NCBI GenBank assembly: GCA_022432975.1
Contig: CM039508.1
Coordinates: 25,617,999 to 25,681,998, forward strand
Direction of reading: 5' to 3'
DNA: 64,000 bases
Source: Begonia masoniana
Lineage: Eukaryota > Streptophyta > Magnoliopsida > Cucurbitales > Begoniaceae
The first letter of the stretch is position 1; each line of letters opens with the position of its first letter. Shown here one piece after another: positions 1 through 10,300 of this stretch. The notes beneath the pieces were generated by a model that saw only the letters and a program-made list of their open reading frames with translations, made no database searches and was not told where the DNA came from. The translations under genes and the position numbers were made by a program.

Positions 1-1236
1 ACTGTATTTGACAGTTAAATTTATATTCTGAATGTTTCTGAATTTGTTTGGGGACATTTTCTGTTGGTTTGTTTGTGCATGGACGAATTCTGGTTTTAGA
101 GCTATCCATGCAGTTTGTTTTCTTGAAATCTGTCATTTGTAACGAAGGTCTGAAACCTGTATGCCTTCTGTTGTGCTCGAGAACCATGTTTTGATGTGGT
201 TTGAGAATCTGAGACGTTTAAGTCTTCTGTTTTTATGCCCTCTATCTATATGCTTTCCTGTCAAAAATTGTAAATTCTGCCTTTAAAACTATGTCTTCTG
301 ATTACATCTACCGGTAGGAATTTTGCTTGCATCTACCGCCAAAACAGTGTTTCTGCCTTAGGTTTTCATCTTCCGATTTAAATTGCTATCTGCATCTTCC
401 GATGACGTCAGAACATCTTCCGGCTGATGTCATCACCCTCTTCCGATTACGTTCACTACCTGTATCTGCCGATGACATCATCACATCATCTGATGACGTC
501 ATCACACATCCCGATTTCATCTGCCTGCCTTCATCTTCCAATGACGTCAGAACATCTTCCGACTGACGTCATACGATGATTTCTGCCTATATCTTCCGTT
601 CGGTTTTACTCGTCTTCAGTTTCTCTCCTACCGATTTCATTCACTGCCTGCATCTACCGGTGACGTCATCCATCTTCCGGCTGACGTCATCTCCTTCTAC
701 CGAAATCGTTCACTGCCTGTATCCACCGGTGACGTCATCCATCTTCCGGCTGACGTCATCTCCTTCTACCGATTTCGTTTACTGTCTGTTCCTACCGGTG
801 AACTTAATCCTTGTTTATAGTTCACATCCACCGAAAGCTCCTTTTATACCAAGTCTTCCGCCAGCCTGAATTCTATAATTACAGTTCATTACTGTTTTCT
901 GCTTCACCCTTTTGATTTTGTCATTAACTCTGCCTCTTTAGATTCAACTGCTTCCTGTTTCACTTTGATCACCCGAGAACTCTCTCTCTCCCTGTAAATG
1001 TTTTCTGTTACTCACTGTAGTTTCTCCCTCTCTGTAAAGTTACGTTTTTAGGGTTTGCGATGACAGTGCATGTTTCCTGTCATTCGATTCTGTTTCTCTG
1101 TAAATATTTTAAAAGTATAATGTCCACTGTTTTGACCGATCTGTTTAAAAAAAAATAGTCACCGTTTTCCGTCCACTATCCCAGAGTGATGGCTCTGATC
1201 TCGGACCCCGATCGGGTTCGGATTTGGGCTGTCACA
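1..1236 (-). mobile_element. LTR fragment of a long-LTR retrotransposon (minus strand)
   Basis: Read on the minus strand, a typical plant LTR start (TGTGACAGCCC) begins at 1236 and the sequence runs leftward out of the window. The interior has many short repeats of CATCTTCCG or CATCTACCG type and a cluster of TGACGTCA palindromes. No long coding frame is present. The join at 1236 falls inside the gypsy gag-pol frame to the right, whose last codons (CTG TGA) use the first LTR bases. Two readings are possible: this LTR belongs to a second element inserted into the gypsy pol, or the gypsy element lost most of pol up to its own LTR. The right-hand side next to the PBS shows no copy of this LTR, which favours the first. 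Confidence 0.65.
400..760. promoter_or_regulatory. cluster of TGACGTCA palindromes in the LTR
   Basis: Eight exact TGACGTCA octamers start at 403, 494, 542, 564, 661, 682, 730 and 751, with several one-mismatch versions between them. This octamer is the core bound by plant bZIP (TGA/CREB-type) factors. The sites sit within a degenerate repeat of about 90 bp containing CATCTTCCG and CTACCG words. A promoter or enhancer role in the LTR U3 is inferred from position and motif only. Confidence 0.45.
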
Positions 1237-3160
1237 GAATGATACCAGCTGCTAACATTTCACCCACCAATTTCTCTATTTCAGTTTTTTGAATGTGGGG
1301 ATATTGATAGGGTCGAACACACACTGGCGCCGTACCACTGGCAAGTATAATTTGATGATCTAATGCCTTTGGAGGGGGAAGCCCTTGCGGTATAGTAAAC
1401 ACACCTTGGAAAGAAGTTAAAATAGAAGATATCTCTGGTAAACACTCCTGGGAACATGGTGTTACGGTCAGTCCTTGTAATGCTAAAAATAAGCCAGTAT
1501 CTCCAAACTCGAACTGTTTAATTAAAGAACGGAAGGACACCAAAGACTTGCCCAAACTGGGATCCCCTTGCAATTGTACTTGTTTCCCATCCACAACAAA
1601 TTGCATCGTAAGCGCTTCCCATTTGATTCGCATTTCTTCCTGAGCTTTCAGCCATTTAAATCCCAAAATGACATCAGCACTGCCTAAATCCAAAGGTAAA
1701 AAATCTTCCACGATCTTCAATTCTGGAAAACGCAGAGCAATTGATCGACAAATACTTGCACTTCGGATCTTATTGCCCGTGCCGGTCATCACCTCAAATT
1801 GGCTGCAAGGAGCTACCTGAATTTGTAATTGCTCAATGACAGAGTAAGAAATAAAATTATGTGTAGCCCCACTGTCAATTAAGACAACAACTGGTTGACC
1901 CAATATAGTGCCCTTAACCTTCATCGAATCAGACGAAGAGAAGCCCACCATCGAATTGAGAGAAAGTTGAGCAACTTCCGTAGTCGAGATAGGTGGTTCG
2001 ACTTCGGCTTCAATGATCGCACTAGATTTTGATTGCTCTGGGACGTCTTCCAAATCCTGACAGAGTAAAACTTGAAGGTTCTTCGATTTACAACGATGCC
2101 TTGGTTGAAAGCGCTCATCACATCTGTAACAGAGACCTTTTTCGCTTTTTTGTTGCAGTTCAGCTTCTGAAAGACGCCGAAAGGATGAAGCCGATCGAGA
2201 CGGCGGATAGGGTGAGGCGGTGGAAGCTGTATTCATCGGTGCAGAAGAAGGAAGTCGGGCGGAAGACAGAGGTGGTATAGGGCTTGGGCTCACTAGACTC
2301 GTAAGAAGATAGGAGGAATGGGCTGGAAAGTGTTTGGTCTGGGCTGCTCCTTTCAGACCCAAACCCGGCCCACATTTCTGCAACAAATGGAGTTTATCTT
2401 CAACACGTTGGGCAGTGAGCATCAACTGCCCGAGACCGATCGGCCTCAGCACCAACAATTCCGCTCGAATCACCGGTTGCAACCCCGTCATAAACTGCGC
2501 TTCTAGTAAATGTTCCGGAACGTCTGAAAAATGAGAAGCAGTCCGTTCAAATATTTGCCTATACTCTTGGACCGACCCACTCTGTTTCAACTGAAGAAAT
2601 TGTTCTGAAAGAGTGCCCTCCAATGAAGTCCGAAAACGATCCAGCAACAAAGATCGAAAATCAAGCCAACCATGGAATGGCCGACGACGATCTTCCCATT
2701 GAAACCACGCCAAGGCTTCGCCCTCCAAATGAACCGCGATCCAATGAATTTTTTCGGCCTTCGTTAGTGACTGAAGCGTAAAGAAACGCTCCACTCGAAA
2801 GACCCAATCATCTGGATTATCACCGGAAAAAATAGGCATCTCCATGCGACGACTGAGGTGTTCTTCCTTCCACCCATCGTCTCTGTAACTGACTCGAGAT
2901 GCTTCGCCGGGACCAGAATGTTCCGCTGGCGCGTCACCAATCTTCTGTTTCCCTTTATCCCACTGGCTCGGCGGAGATGGCTGCACTACAACGGCAATGG
3001 AATCCAACTTTGCCATCATTAAGGCCACAGAACGTTCTAACTCTGGAAGCCGCGCGATGCTGTCTTTCAATCCATCCAGTTCTTGGCGTAAATCTCCGTG
3101 AGACCCTGAGGAGAGATCCTCATCTATAACTTGTTTACTGCCTTGTTTTCTTCCTGTCAT
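1232..3160 (-). pseudogene. Ty3/gypsy gag-protease polyprotein, cut off at start of RT
   Basis: A 642-residue uninterrupted frame. The N-terminal third is a retrotransposon gag (capsid) domain: around residues 110-230 the RVERFF, WFQWED and FLQLKQSGSVQEY words are typical. A CxxC-type zinc knuckle follows at about residue 343 (CYRCDERFQPRHRC). The aspartic protease active site is [10 protein letters not shown] at about residue 431. The frame then enters the leader of reverse transcriptase (VRPYQYPHIQKTEIEKLV) and stops at MLAAGIIL, before any catalytic RT block. RNase H and integrase are absent. The knuckle and short leader resemble Reina/Galadriel-type chromoviruses, but the clade is uncertain. 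The stop codon is made by the first bases of the LTR at 1236. The start is supported by an upstream PBS only 10 bases away. The product could not support its own transposition. Confidence 0.85.
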
Positions 3161-3169
3161 GGATCAATG

Positions 3170-3182
3170 TCTCTGATACCAA
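3170..3182 (-). other. primer binding site (initiator tRNA-Met) of the minus-strand gypsy element
   Basis: The minus strand reads TGGTATCAGAGAC, the standard plant LTR-retrotransposon PBS complementary to the 3' end of initiator tRNA-Met. It lies just upstream of the gag start at 3160. The 5' LTR should therefore end near 3184 and extend rightward. Its other end cannot be placed, and it looks short. Confidence 0.8.
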
Positions 3183-3183
3183 T

Positions 3184-3901
3184 GATAAGGATCCTATTCA
3201 CAGATTTTGTAAAAAAAAAACAACCATAGTACACTTCACAATACATAAACTAATTACAGAGAAGTTCTAGAGTCTCTGCCACTCTCCCTGTCCATTTTCC
3301 TCCCCCCTAGTCTCCCTTTCCATCAACTTACATGTAGTGTCCCCTAACATCTAACCTCTCATAATCGCATTTGAAAGTGGTTATAACTTCCTATTTAAAA
3401 CTAACATAAATATAACACACAACATAATAAAACAGAAAATAGAAAATATAACTAATCCTGCTGTTGAACTCTGTTTTTCCTCGAATAAGTAAAACGAATT
3501 GGTGGATTCTTATCAGTTTGTCTCTTAATTAGTTCATAGTGAACTGAGTTATTCATCTTGATATTCATCATTCCTGGTTTTTTTTCCTAAGAAACTTTGT
3601 ATTAAAAGTGAAAAATTACAATAACTCGAGAGATGAAACAACTAGTAAAAAGCAATTTCCTTCTTAAGTTTCTTGACGCACACTAATTAAAAACTTCTCC
3701 ATACATCACTATTCATGATCCCCTTATTGATCAAAAATCAAACTATTTTACTTATAAACTCATATTAAGTGGCACCAAGTAAGGAGTACCTATTTTATAC
3801 TTGCAAGGGGTAACTCATATCAAGTGACACCAAGTAAACTCAAGTAATAAAATATCACAAATGATTGAAAGAAAGTTGATTGGGCAAAGGGAGGAGCACA
3901 C
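3184..3901 (-). other. intron 2 start of the UBTD-like gene plus remnant short gypsy 5' LTR; no gene
   Basis: From the donor next to exon 2 (GTGTGC, read leftward from 3901) to the PBS there is AT-rich DNA without coding signal. The part nearest the PBS (about 3184-3480) should contain the 5' LTR of the gypsy element, probably only a few hundred bases long. I could not delimit it. Confidence 0.45.
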
Positions 3902-4024
3902 CTTTCCTACCACCATAGTGAGGTGCAGTGTCCCAAAACTCATCACGAAGCTGCGCAAGTTGAGTCTTTGTTAAAGGCTGCGGATGCTTCCAGGGTTTTG
4001 GCTTTCTAATTTTCTTCACAATCC
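3902..4024 (-). CDS. UBTD-like ubiquitin-domain protein, exon 2 (partial gene)
   Basis: This exon encodes IVKKIRKPKPWKHPQPLTKT followed by QLAQLRDEFWDTAPHYGGRK. That matches the conserved N-terminal (DC-UbP/UBTD2-type) domain of plant ubiquitin domain-containing proteins related to animal UBTD1/UBTD2. The acceptor ATTTAG ends at 4025 and the donor GTGTGC begins at 3901. Exon 1 leaves one base and this exon supplies two, giving a G codon; this exon leaves one base that would complete the E of the EIWDAL stretch expected in the next exon. That next exon is not in 3184-3901, so it lies left of the gypsy insertion (outside the window) or has been lost. UBTD proteins act in ubiquitin-related regulation; the exact role in plants is not shown here. 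Confidence 0.88.
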
Positions 4025-4996
4025 CTAAATTAAAATAGGCGTCTTCATCAACATTAGCATTTCATGTGCAAGTAAGAAAAGTTCTATGATGAAAATGAAT
4101 TTGATCTGAAGACCATTTGTGAGCAAATATAATATTTAGTTGCTCGTAAAAGATGTGTAGACTCATTAAATTACAGGTGTGGATGAATCCATTGACATCA
4201 ATTTAAAGAGACTGTTCTATTAAAATGAATCTCTGTTTAAAACCTTCTGTTTCGCTGTTCTAGCAAACTGAAGTTCCTTCAGACTACGAAAAAAATCAGA
4301 TTATTAACAGCAGTTACTTGAATGGAAGATAACAAAAAGTAGACAATTGACATGATTTGTCAAAAATAATGATTGAAACCCTTTTTTTTTCCTTAAGCAT
4401 GCAATACCAAGCCAATTTCTATGGAGATTATTCCAAATCAGAATCTGAAAGGAAAGATTTGGATTTCATAAACAAGTTCAGTTCAAATATGAATTTGAAA
4501 GAAAAAAAAAAAAAAAAAAACCACAACTGCAACAAGCTCTTTATCCAAACAAGGAAACAGTGTTTTGTTAAATCAACTATGTAGAAACATTTTCAATCCC
4601 TCTAGTTCTACTACAACCACATGCAAAAGATTCAAACGTCTTTGAATTGATCATCCAAAAAACGAAAACTAAACGCAAAATTCTTGTTCAGGACGAATTA
4701 ATTGTTTTTCTTTTCAAGAAAAAGGTGAAGAAGCAATCCGTGGAATCCAAGAAGCAGAAAAGCCAAAAATCCATGGAAATGCTCACTTTCCCGAATCCAT
4801 GAACCATTTTGTTTTTTAGCTCCTTGCGAAACGCTAGTTTAGCTCTTTAAGTTCTTCCGACGATTCTTTTCTTACTTAACAGCAAAACAAGCTTCACATG
4901 CATAAAAAAAAAGTAGAGAGTACACACTCTCAAGCGCAAAACAGTACCGAAAAATAGTCACAGAGAAAAAGAAAGCAATGGAAGACTTAAGGTTAC
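4025..4996 (-). other. intron 1 of the UBTD-like gene
   Basis: A 972-base AT-rich intron with donor GTAACC at its right end and acceptor ATTTAG at its left end. It includes a poly-A run of about 18 bases near 4501. The short frames inside it have no recognisable product. Confidence 0.75.
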
Positions 4997-5033
4997 CGTC
5001 CCCATTAGTCTGCGACGATCCAGCGCACCCCAT
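4997..5033 (-). CDS. UBTD-like ubiquitin-domain protein, exon 1 with start codon
   Basis: The minus strand from 5033 encodes MGCAGSSQTNGDG with the last codon split by the intron. The MGC(A)G start is typical of plant UBTD-like proteins and gives an N-terminal glycine and cysteine suitable for N-myristoylation and S-acylation (inferred from motif). The exon ends in G followed by GTAACC, and phase matches exon 2 at 3902-4024. Its flank holds a CT/GA-rich leader (5082-5102), common in plant 5' UTRs. Together the two exons cover about 53 residues; the ubiquitin-like C-terminal domain is not in the window. Confidence 0.85.
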
Positions 5034-5081
5034 TCTAGAATGTGCAAACAAGGCCCCTGGAACGAAGACCATACAAATGAG

Positions 5082-5102
5082 GAGAGAGAGAGAGAGAGAG
5101 AG
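5082..5102. repeat. (GA)n microsatellite in the UBTD-like 5' leader
   Basis: About ten GA units (CT on the gene strand) lie 50 bases upstream of the start codon. Such CT-rich tracts are frequent in plant 5' UTRs and core promoters. Confidence 0.85.
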
Positions 5103-5226
5103 GAGGTTAATGGAATGGAGAGGCCCATCAAAGTCAAAAAAGGGGAGAGTGGGGCGGGTGTTCTCTCGTGATTCATCTCTTCACTGCCACTTGGATGATT
5201 AAGCTTCTTAATTATACTTTTCTCCA

Positions 5227-5724
5227 GGGGTGAGCATGGTCCGGTACGGTCCGGTTTCGAGTCGAAATCGGACCGGACCGAAAGATTTGGGATTTTTTTC
5301 TCGAATCCCAGAACCGGACCAAAATTTTCGGTCCGGTCTCGGTCAGGTCCCGGTTTCTCCCACCAATTTTTTTTTTACAGTAAATTACAATACAAAAAAT
5401 TAAAATTTCCTCCAAAGACAGGTAAAATTGCCTACTTCTCAAATTGGGTGTTATAATTTTTTGTTATTTTTGTATCCTCTATTAAATCTTTGATTTTATT
5501 TTTTAAATTATCTACTGTATCATGGAGATTTAAAAAAAACAGCAATACTAAAAAAATATAATTTAAATGGTTATTGAATTAAAGTTTCGGTCCGGTCTGG
5601 GATTTCGGGAAATTTTGGACCTGGACCGAGAACCGGACCATTTCCCATAAGAGTTCTATTTTTAGGACCGAAACCGGATCGAAACCGATGGTCCGGTCCC
5701 GTTCTCGGTCCTCGGTTCGGTCCT
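5227..5724. mobile_element. hAT-type MITE with CGGTCCGG-rich ends (right end damaged)
   Basis: The left end reads GGGGTGAGCATGGTCCGG, followed by many GGTCCGG and CGGACC words. The right half carries the inverted set (GAACCGGACC, GGTCCGGTCC, CTCGGTTCGGTCCTA). The middle is AT-rich with no frame. The expected mirror of the GGGGTGAGCA end is missing after GGTTCGGTCCTA, so the right terminus is truncated and no target duplication can be confirmed. It lies about 190 bases upstream of the UBTD-like start codon and could influence that promoter. Confidence 0.7.
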
Positions 5725-6063
5725 ACTTTTCTCTTAATGATTTCAAACATTTCTGAGGGAGCGGAGGAATGTTTTATTCGTTGTCAATGACAATGAAAAT
5801 GACATTGTCGTTGTCATTTGACATTTGTAAATGACCTTTTCACCCTTGTATATATAAGATTTCGTAAGTAAGCGTTTTAGGTTCTAATTTTTACACGTTC
5901 TGACTCATTATCTACGTGTCATTCATATATTAGCTAAATCATCTGGGACGTAGGAGGATGGCCATCATCAGACTTGGTGCAAGATGAAAGCTAAAAGCAG
6001 AGAGCTCGACAAACATTTCACTAAACCAAACATTCTAAGACTCACAAAAACTAAGAAAACTCA
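5725..6063. other. intergenic, nothing recognised
   Basis: Contains short repeats of TGACAATGACAATGAAAATGAC and CATTGTCGTTGTCATT words around 5780-5825 that form an imperfect inverted repeat. No gene is seen. Confidence 0.5.
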
Positions 6064-6656
6064 GGTTTGATCCTTATCTATTCCTCACATTCTACTGCTC
6101 AAACCTTGGATTTTCGTAATCAACTTGCTTCATCTCCCACTCCTTTGGCTTCTCCGATCCCAAAGCGACCTCTCCACTCTTTTCTCTCTGCCGATGCCTT
6201 GGCCTCTCCTTCTGGCTCTTGGACCTGCTATGAGGAGGGACTTCGCTTGGTCCGTAAAACTCTGCATATTCTTGCCGTTTTGAAGCCCTGTGCTTGTTTG
6301 ACAAGGACGGGTCCTTAAAGCTTCTTTATTTCACTTTTGGAGGCTTCGTTTCAGAAACATTTTCGGACACATTCGGAGAATGGACTCGACGGGCTTCGAC
6401 AAAGTGGGGTTGGAGTGTTGTGTCGTAGAGCCCTTGGTGAGCTGGGTTCATCTTCAGGCATTTTGAGCCTGTCTTTCAATGGAGTGAGACCCTTCTTGGG
6501 GCTATCAGGTCTGAACCGAGCTGGGACGAAGGAGAGAAATATGACGGCCGTTGCTTCGAGTGCTAGCTTGGATAGATCGACGAGGAGCTGACCAAAAGAC
6601 GGCCATCCAGGCTCCTCTTTCGTTGTATCGACGACAGAGGTGATGTTTTCCTTCAT
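6064..6656 (-). pseudogene. decayed pseudogene of an unidentified plant protein
   Basis: Two frames on the minus strand fit one protein. The first (6656-6351) begins MKENITSVVDTTKEEPGWPS and continues with a conserved-looking FGQLLVDLSKLALEA segment, a possible short hydrophobic helix (TAVIFLSFVPARF) and GLTPLKDRLKMPEDE. After a frameshift near 6390 the second part reads SFKDPSLSNKHRASKRQEYA, EFYGPSEVPP, a basic KERPRHRQREKSGE stretch and QVDYENPRFEQ. One in-frame TAA near 6330 and two stops at the very end (about 6085 and 6067) break it. No intron separates the parts, so it may be a processed copy or a transposon-captured fragment. Composition is far less AT-rich than its surroundings. I do not recognise the family securely. 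Confidence 0.6.
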
Positions 6657-6984
6657 TGGTTGTTCTTTGAATTCACTCTCTAGAGATTACTGCCGTACAA
6701 AGTTGCAATTTCACGAACAAGAAGTCATCAGAAAAAGATTGGCATGTTAAGTATAAGCAAGTGATTATCTCTTGAGTTCCTAGGGAGAGAGGATGAGAAG
6801 AGAGAGACGTTAAATAAAATGGGTAAGTTCTATGATATTAAGTCCACCAATTAACAAAATCAAGCTCGAAGAGAAAAACTCGATTTATGGCTCGATAACA
6901 ACAGAAGCTCCGTAATTTGACCCTCGAACAAAACCGACATGAACTTTAGAAACTCTTCTAGACTGCAGTTGAAAATGTTGGTTT

Positions 6985-7725
6985 TCGAGGTTCCTACGCA
7001 TAGCAGAATTTACTATTATTCATAATAATAGTGACATGCGTTACCATGTGACTTTAAAACTATTTTAAAATCATCAAAAAACCATAAATTGAATCGTTAG
7101 TCTAAAAGAAATTATTTTTGAGAAATATGTAATTTTTCAAAATGTAAACAATTTATATTGAAAAAAATTATTAGATTTAGATTGTGAAATAATAAAAGAA
7201 GATACCTCTTGGAGCAACGCTTTTACTCAGGTACTCTCATCTGATCTTAACAGCTTTAACTCAGGTTCATGTGTTTTTCTCGAAGGCTTTGAAACCGTCG
7301 AGTCTTCTCTGAAGATCTTTACACTTAAAAATTTCCTGACGTGTGGGCGTCCCTCTTACAAGAATAACACACTCTTATATTTCTAGAGAGACGTGTTCTC
7401 AACACATGAGACGTCTCTCTTCGATTTTAAAAAATATTTTTCTAAAACCGAATACGGAAAGGTCACACCTTTTCTCTCTAGAGATTTGCTCTCTATTTCT
7501 TATTTTTTCCTTTTTTTTCAGTCTTTCTCTGTCAAATCATATTTGACAATTTTATAGATCTGTTTTAAAATTGACTTTCAGATTTATTTTAATAAAAACT
7601 AATTTTTAAAAAATAAATCTTATCTAATCAAATCTAATTTGATTAGCAGTTGATTTATTTAGTAAATCAAATTTATCGATTAATCATATAATCTAAAAAT
7701 AATTTTTAGAATATATTTATGAAAA
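6985..7725. repeat. AT-rich dispersed repeat, copy A
   Basis: This stretch matches 59405-60045 in the same orientation. Shared blocks include TATTCATAATAATA..GACATG, GAGAAATATGTA.TTTTTCAA, CAGGTACTCTC.TCTGATCTTA, CTGACGTGTGGGC and ACACATGAGACGTCTCTCTT. Identity is moderate with many small indels, so the copies are old. It may be an LTR of a copia-type element, but no termini or coding part were found next to it. Confidence 0.6.
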
Positions 7726-7849
7726 CAAGGTTGTCCATGCCCATGACCAGAACACGTGTCCATGCCTAGGACCAGAAAATGTGTCTATTCTTTCCTAGTA
7801 TGTCCTCCAATAACTACTGTCAAGTGAAAGAAAAGAAATAAGTAAAACA

Positions 7850-8581
7850 GAAACTACATGTTGTATTTACTATTTTCCTGTTTATAAGTTTTCATTTTAT
7901 TATGCATCACTTTCTGAGCATTAGGCTCATTAGTTTGAATTTTGTGATATAGGTGAAGAATTTATAGGTGAGGATTTTGAGCCTAGGCTAAATTGAAGGA
8001 CGCAGTTAAAGAAGTATGTTCATGGTGGATGCTTGTGGTTGTTAGAGCGACTTTTGACCCATGGGCAACTCTTAAGTGTTTTGGTACGGATTTTGTATGG
8101 ATTCGAAAGGTCTTGTTTAAATGAATTTGGTAACTGTTAGTAATGTTTTGATGTAAATAGAGAGGTTGATGTTTTAAATAAATGAAATGTTATGTTTAAA
8201 TAAAGCTTGATAGAAAATTGTATCTGAACCAAGTTTACTACATTTTAAAGACTTCCGCTACACAATTTATGATTTACGGTTTTATAAAAAATAAAAAGAT
8301 ACTGTGAAAGTTATAGGGATGTTGAGGGTTTGGATTGATATCACGAGTATGTTTTGTATTGATTTTATGAATGAAAAAAAATGAAGGATAGTATGGAGAT
8401 TTATTTGGAGGAAAAGTTTGAATAGAAGAAAAGAGGATTATTTTCCAAACATATTTTTTTATACGATTTCAATTGTTTACAAGTGTTTTAAGTAAAGTTT
8501 TAGAGTTTCTAAAATCTTTTATGAAACATTTTGGGAATAAAGATTCGCGATCCGAGTTTCTTTTCGATCCAGGTCGTGACA
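7850..8581 (+). mobile_element. truncated 5' LTR of decayed gypsy element
   Basis: The right end reads AGGTCGTGACA and is followed after five bases by a PBS. Inside is the block CTGAGCATTAGGCTCATT...TGTGATATAGGTG, which recurs in the other gypsy LTRs of the window (about 22195, 25540 on the other strand, and 28085). The left end is not a proper TG terminus, so the LTR is truncated near 7850. Confidence 0.65.
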
Positions 8582-8586
8582 AATCA

Positions 8587-8598
8587 TGGTATCAGAGC
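8587..8598 (+). other. primer binding site of decayed gypsy element
   Basis: TGGTATCAGAGC is the exact initiator tRNA-Met type PBS, located 5 bases after the LTR end at 8581. A GTGAGT...TTACAG pair at 8669-8725 just before the gag start mirrors a GTAAGT...TGCAG pair in the younger element at 16613-16672. Confidence 0.85.
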
Positions 8599-8737
8599 TA
8601 CTGGGTTAAAATCATTTTTGCAGACTGCCTAGCAACACAAGCCGCCCCATAGAGATACTTCATCAACTGTGAGTATTTATGTTGAGTTATGTTATTAGGT
8701 ATTTATTTACGTTTATAATTTACAGGATTAACAAATC

Positions 8738-9624
8738 ATGGTAAGGGAACAAAGGAGAGTGATGGATGAAAGAGAGAGGTGATTAGGCAACTGTCGGACC
8801 TAGTTGATCGTCAATTCTAACAATTAGAGAGATTTATGATGAGGGAAGAACAAGGAAATTCAAGCTCCAATTCATTTAGTGATCTAAGTTGCGAAAGGTT
8901 CAGACGACTTAAACCTCCAAACTTTGATGGACAATCTACAGATCCAACATATGCCGAGGATTGGATCCGAATCTTGGAGGACATATTTGAGTATGCCAAA
9001 ATTGAAGGAGACAAGATTTCTTGTGCGGTGTTCATGTTGGCAAAAGATGCACGGTATTGGTGAGATACAATAAAAAGTACGCGTGATGTAAAGGAAATGT
9101 CATAGGAGCAGTTCAAAGACGTGTTCTACGACAAATACTTCAACCACACCATCCAAATGAATAAGTTGGTGGAGTTTGTTCAACTCCGTCAATTTGGATC
9201 AATGTCAGAATATATCCGAAAGTTTGAGTCTTTCTCTCATTTTGCTGGTCACCTGGTGAGTAGCAACGAGTATAAAATGCACCAGTTTGTACAAAACTTG
9301 AAGATTGAAATTTACAGAGGAGTCAAGATATCGAGAATTCATGATGTACCTTATTCAAAAGTGGTGGCTAAAGGTTTGGAAATGGAGGAGGTAAAGTTAA
9401 AATTTCAAAAGCAAAGTGAGTCTGCAAGAAAGTTTTTCAGAGAAATTCAGCCACAACAACAAAATAAAGGATGGCAACCACAGCAAAGGGGTGTGAAGAG
9501 AACCAACAATGAAAGGATTGATCAAGAAAATGAAAAGCGTACGCAAGGGCCTACACTGGTTCCTCAGTGCCCAACATGCAAGAAAAATCACTTTGGTGAA
9601 TGTAAAGCTCGTTTGAGCCGATAA
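8738..9624 (+). pseudogene. gypsy gag remnant
   Basis: Begins with ATGGTAAGGGAACAAAGG, aligned with the start of gag in the younger element at 16685. Recognisable words are RFRRLKPPNFDG, CAVFMLAKDARYW, FVQLRQFGSMSEYIRKFESF and the knuckle remnant QCPTCKKNHFGECK. It is broken by an early stop and by TGA at 9061-9063 and ends at 9624. Members of this family package element RNA; this copy is non-functional. Confidence 0.85.
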
Positions 9625-10300
9625 TACCAATGTAATGAAAGATGCCATCTCATCAAGGACTGCCCAATGTCGAATAAAGATCAGATGAAGGTTGCACCAA
9701 GAGTTTTTACTCTCATAGAACCTGATGATGCTAAGCAACGTGCGGTGATATCAGGTACAATCTTTATTGGTGATGTAGCTACTTATACCCTTATTGACTC
9801 CGGTGCTACGCATTCCTTTATGTCATCTATGTTTGTAGTTAAAGTAAATTGTGTGCCAAGAGTGGCTGAGCATATACTTACAATGTGATGTTACCGTCCG
9901 AAGATTGCTTGCACTTAACTATGTGGTGAAAGATTGTATGGTTTCTGTATGGAATAATAAGTTATATGTTGATCTTATAGTAATTGACATGAAGGGATAT
10001 GATGTTATTCTGGGAATGGACTTGCTACTCTGATATTTTGCTACGATCGATTGTAGGACGGGACTAGTATGTTTTCAACCCCCGAATAGAGAAAAGTATT
10101 CTTTTCAAGCAATAAAGAATACAAGTAAGATTCCTATTATATCTTTCATAAGGGCCTAGCAATGGTTGGAAAGAGGATGTATGAGATTCTTAGCCAGTGT
10201 GTTTGATACACAAAGGCAAAGTGAAGTGAACCTTCAAGATATTCTGGTTGTTCAAAACTTTCTTGGACGATTGACCAGGATTACTCCTAGATAGAGAAAT
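9625..10300 (+). pseudogene. gypsy protease and linker remnant
   Basis: The aspartic protease motif [14 protein letters not shown] is intact near 9788. A frameshift near 9880 then moves the frame to one reading LIVIDMKGYDVILGMDLL, the C-terminal part of the protease fold. Further stops follow. It corresponds closely to the same region of the element at 17498-18685. Confidence 0.85.

Noticed and set aside
4357..4584. 75-residue frame in the UBTD-like intron
   Set aside because: Opposite strand to the gene, poly-lysine from a poly-A tract, no domain.
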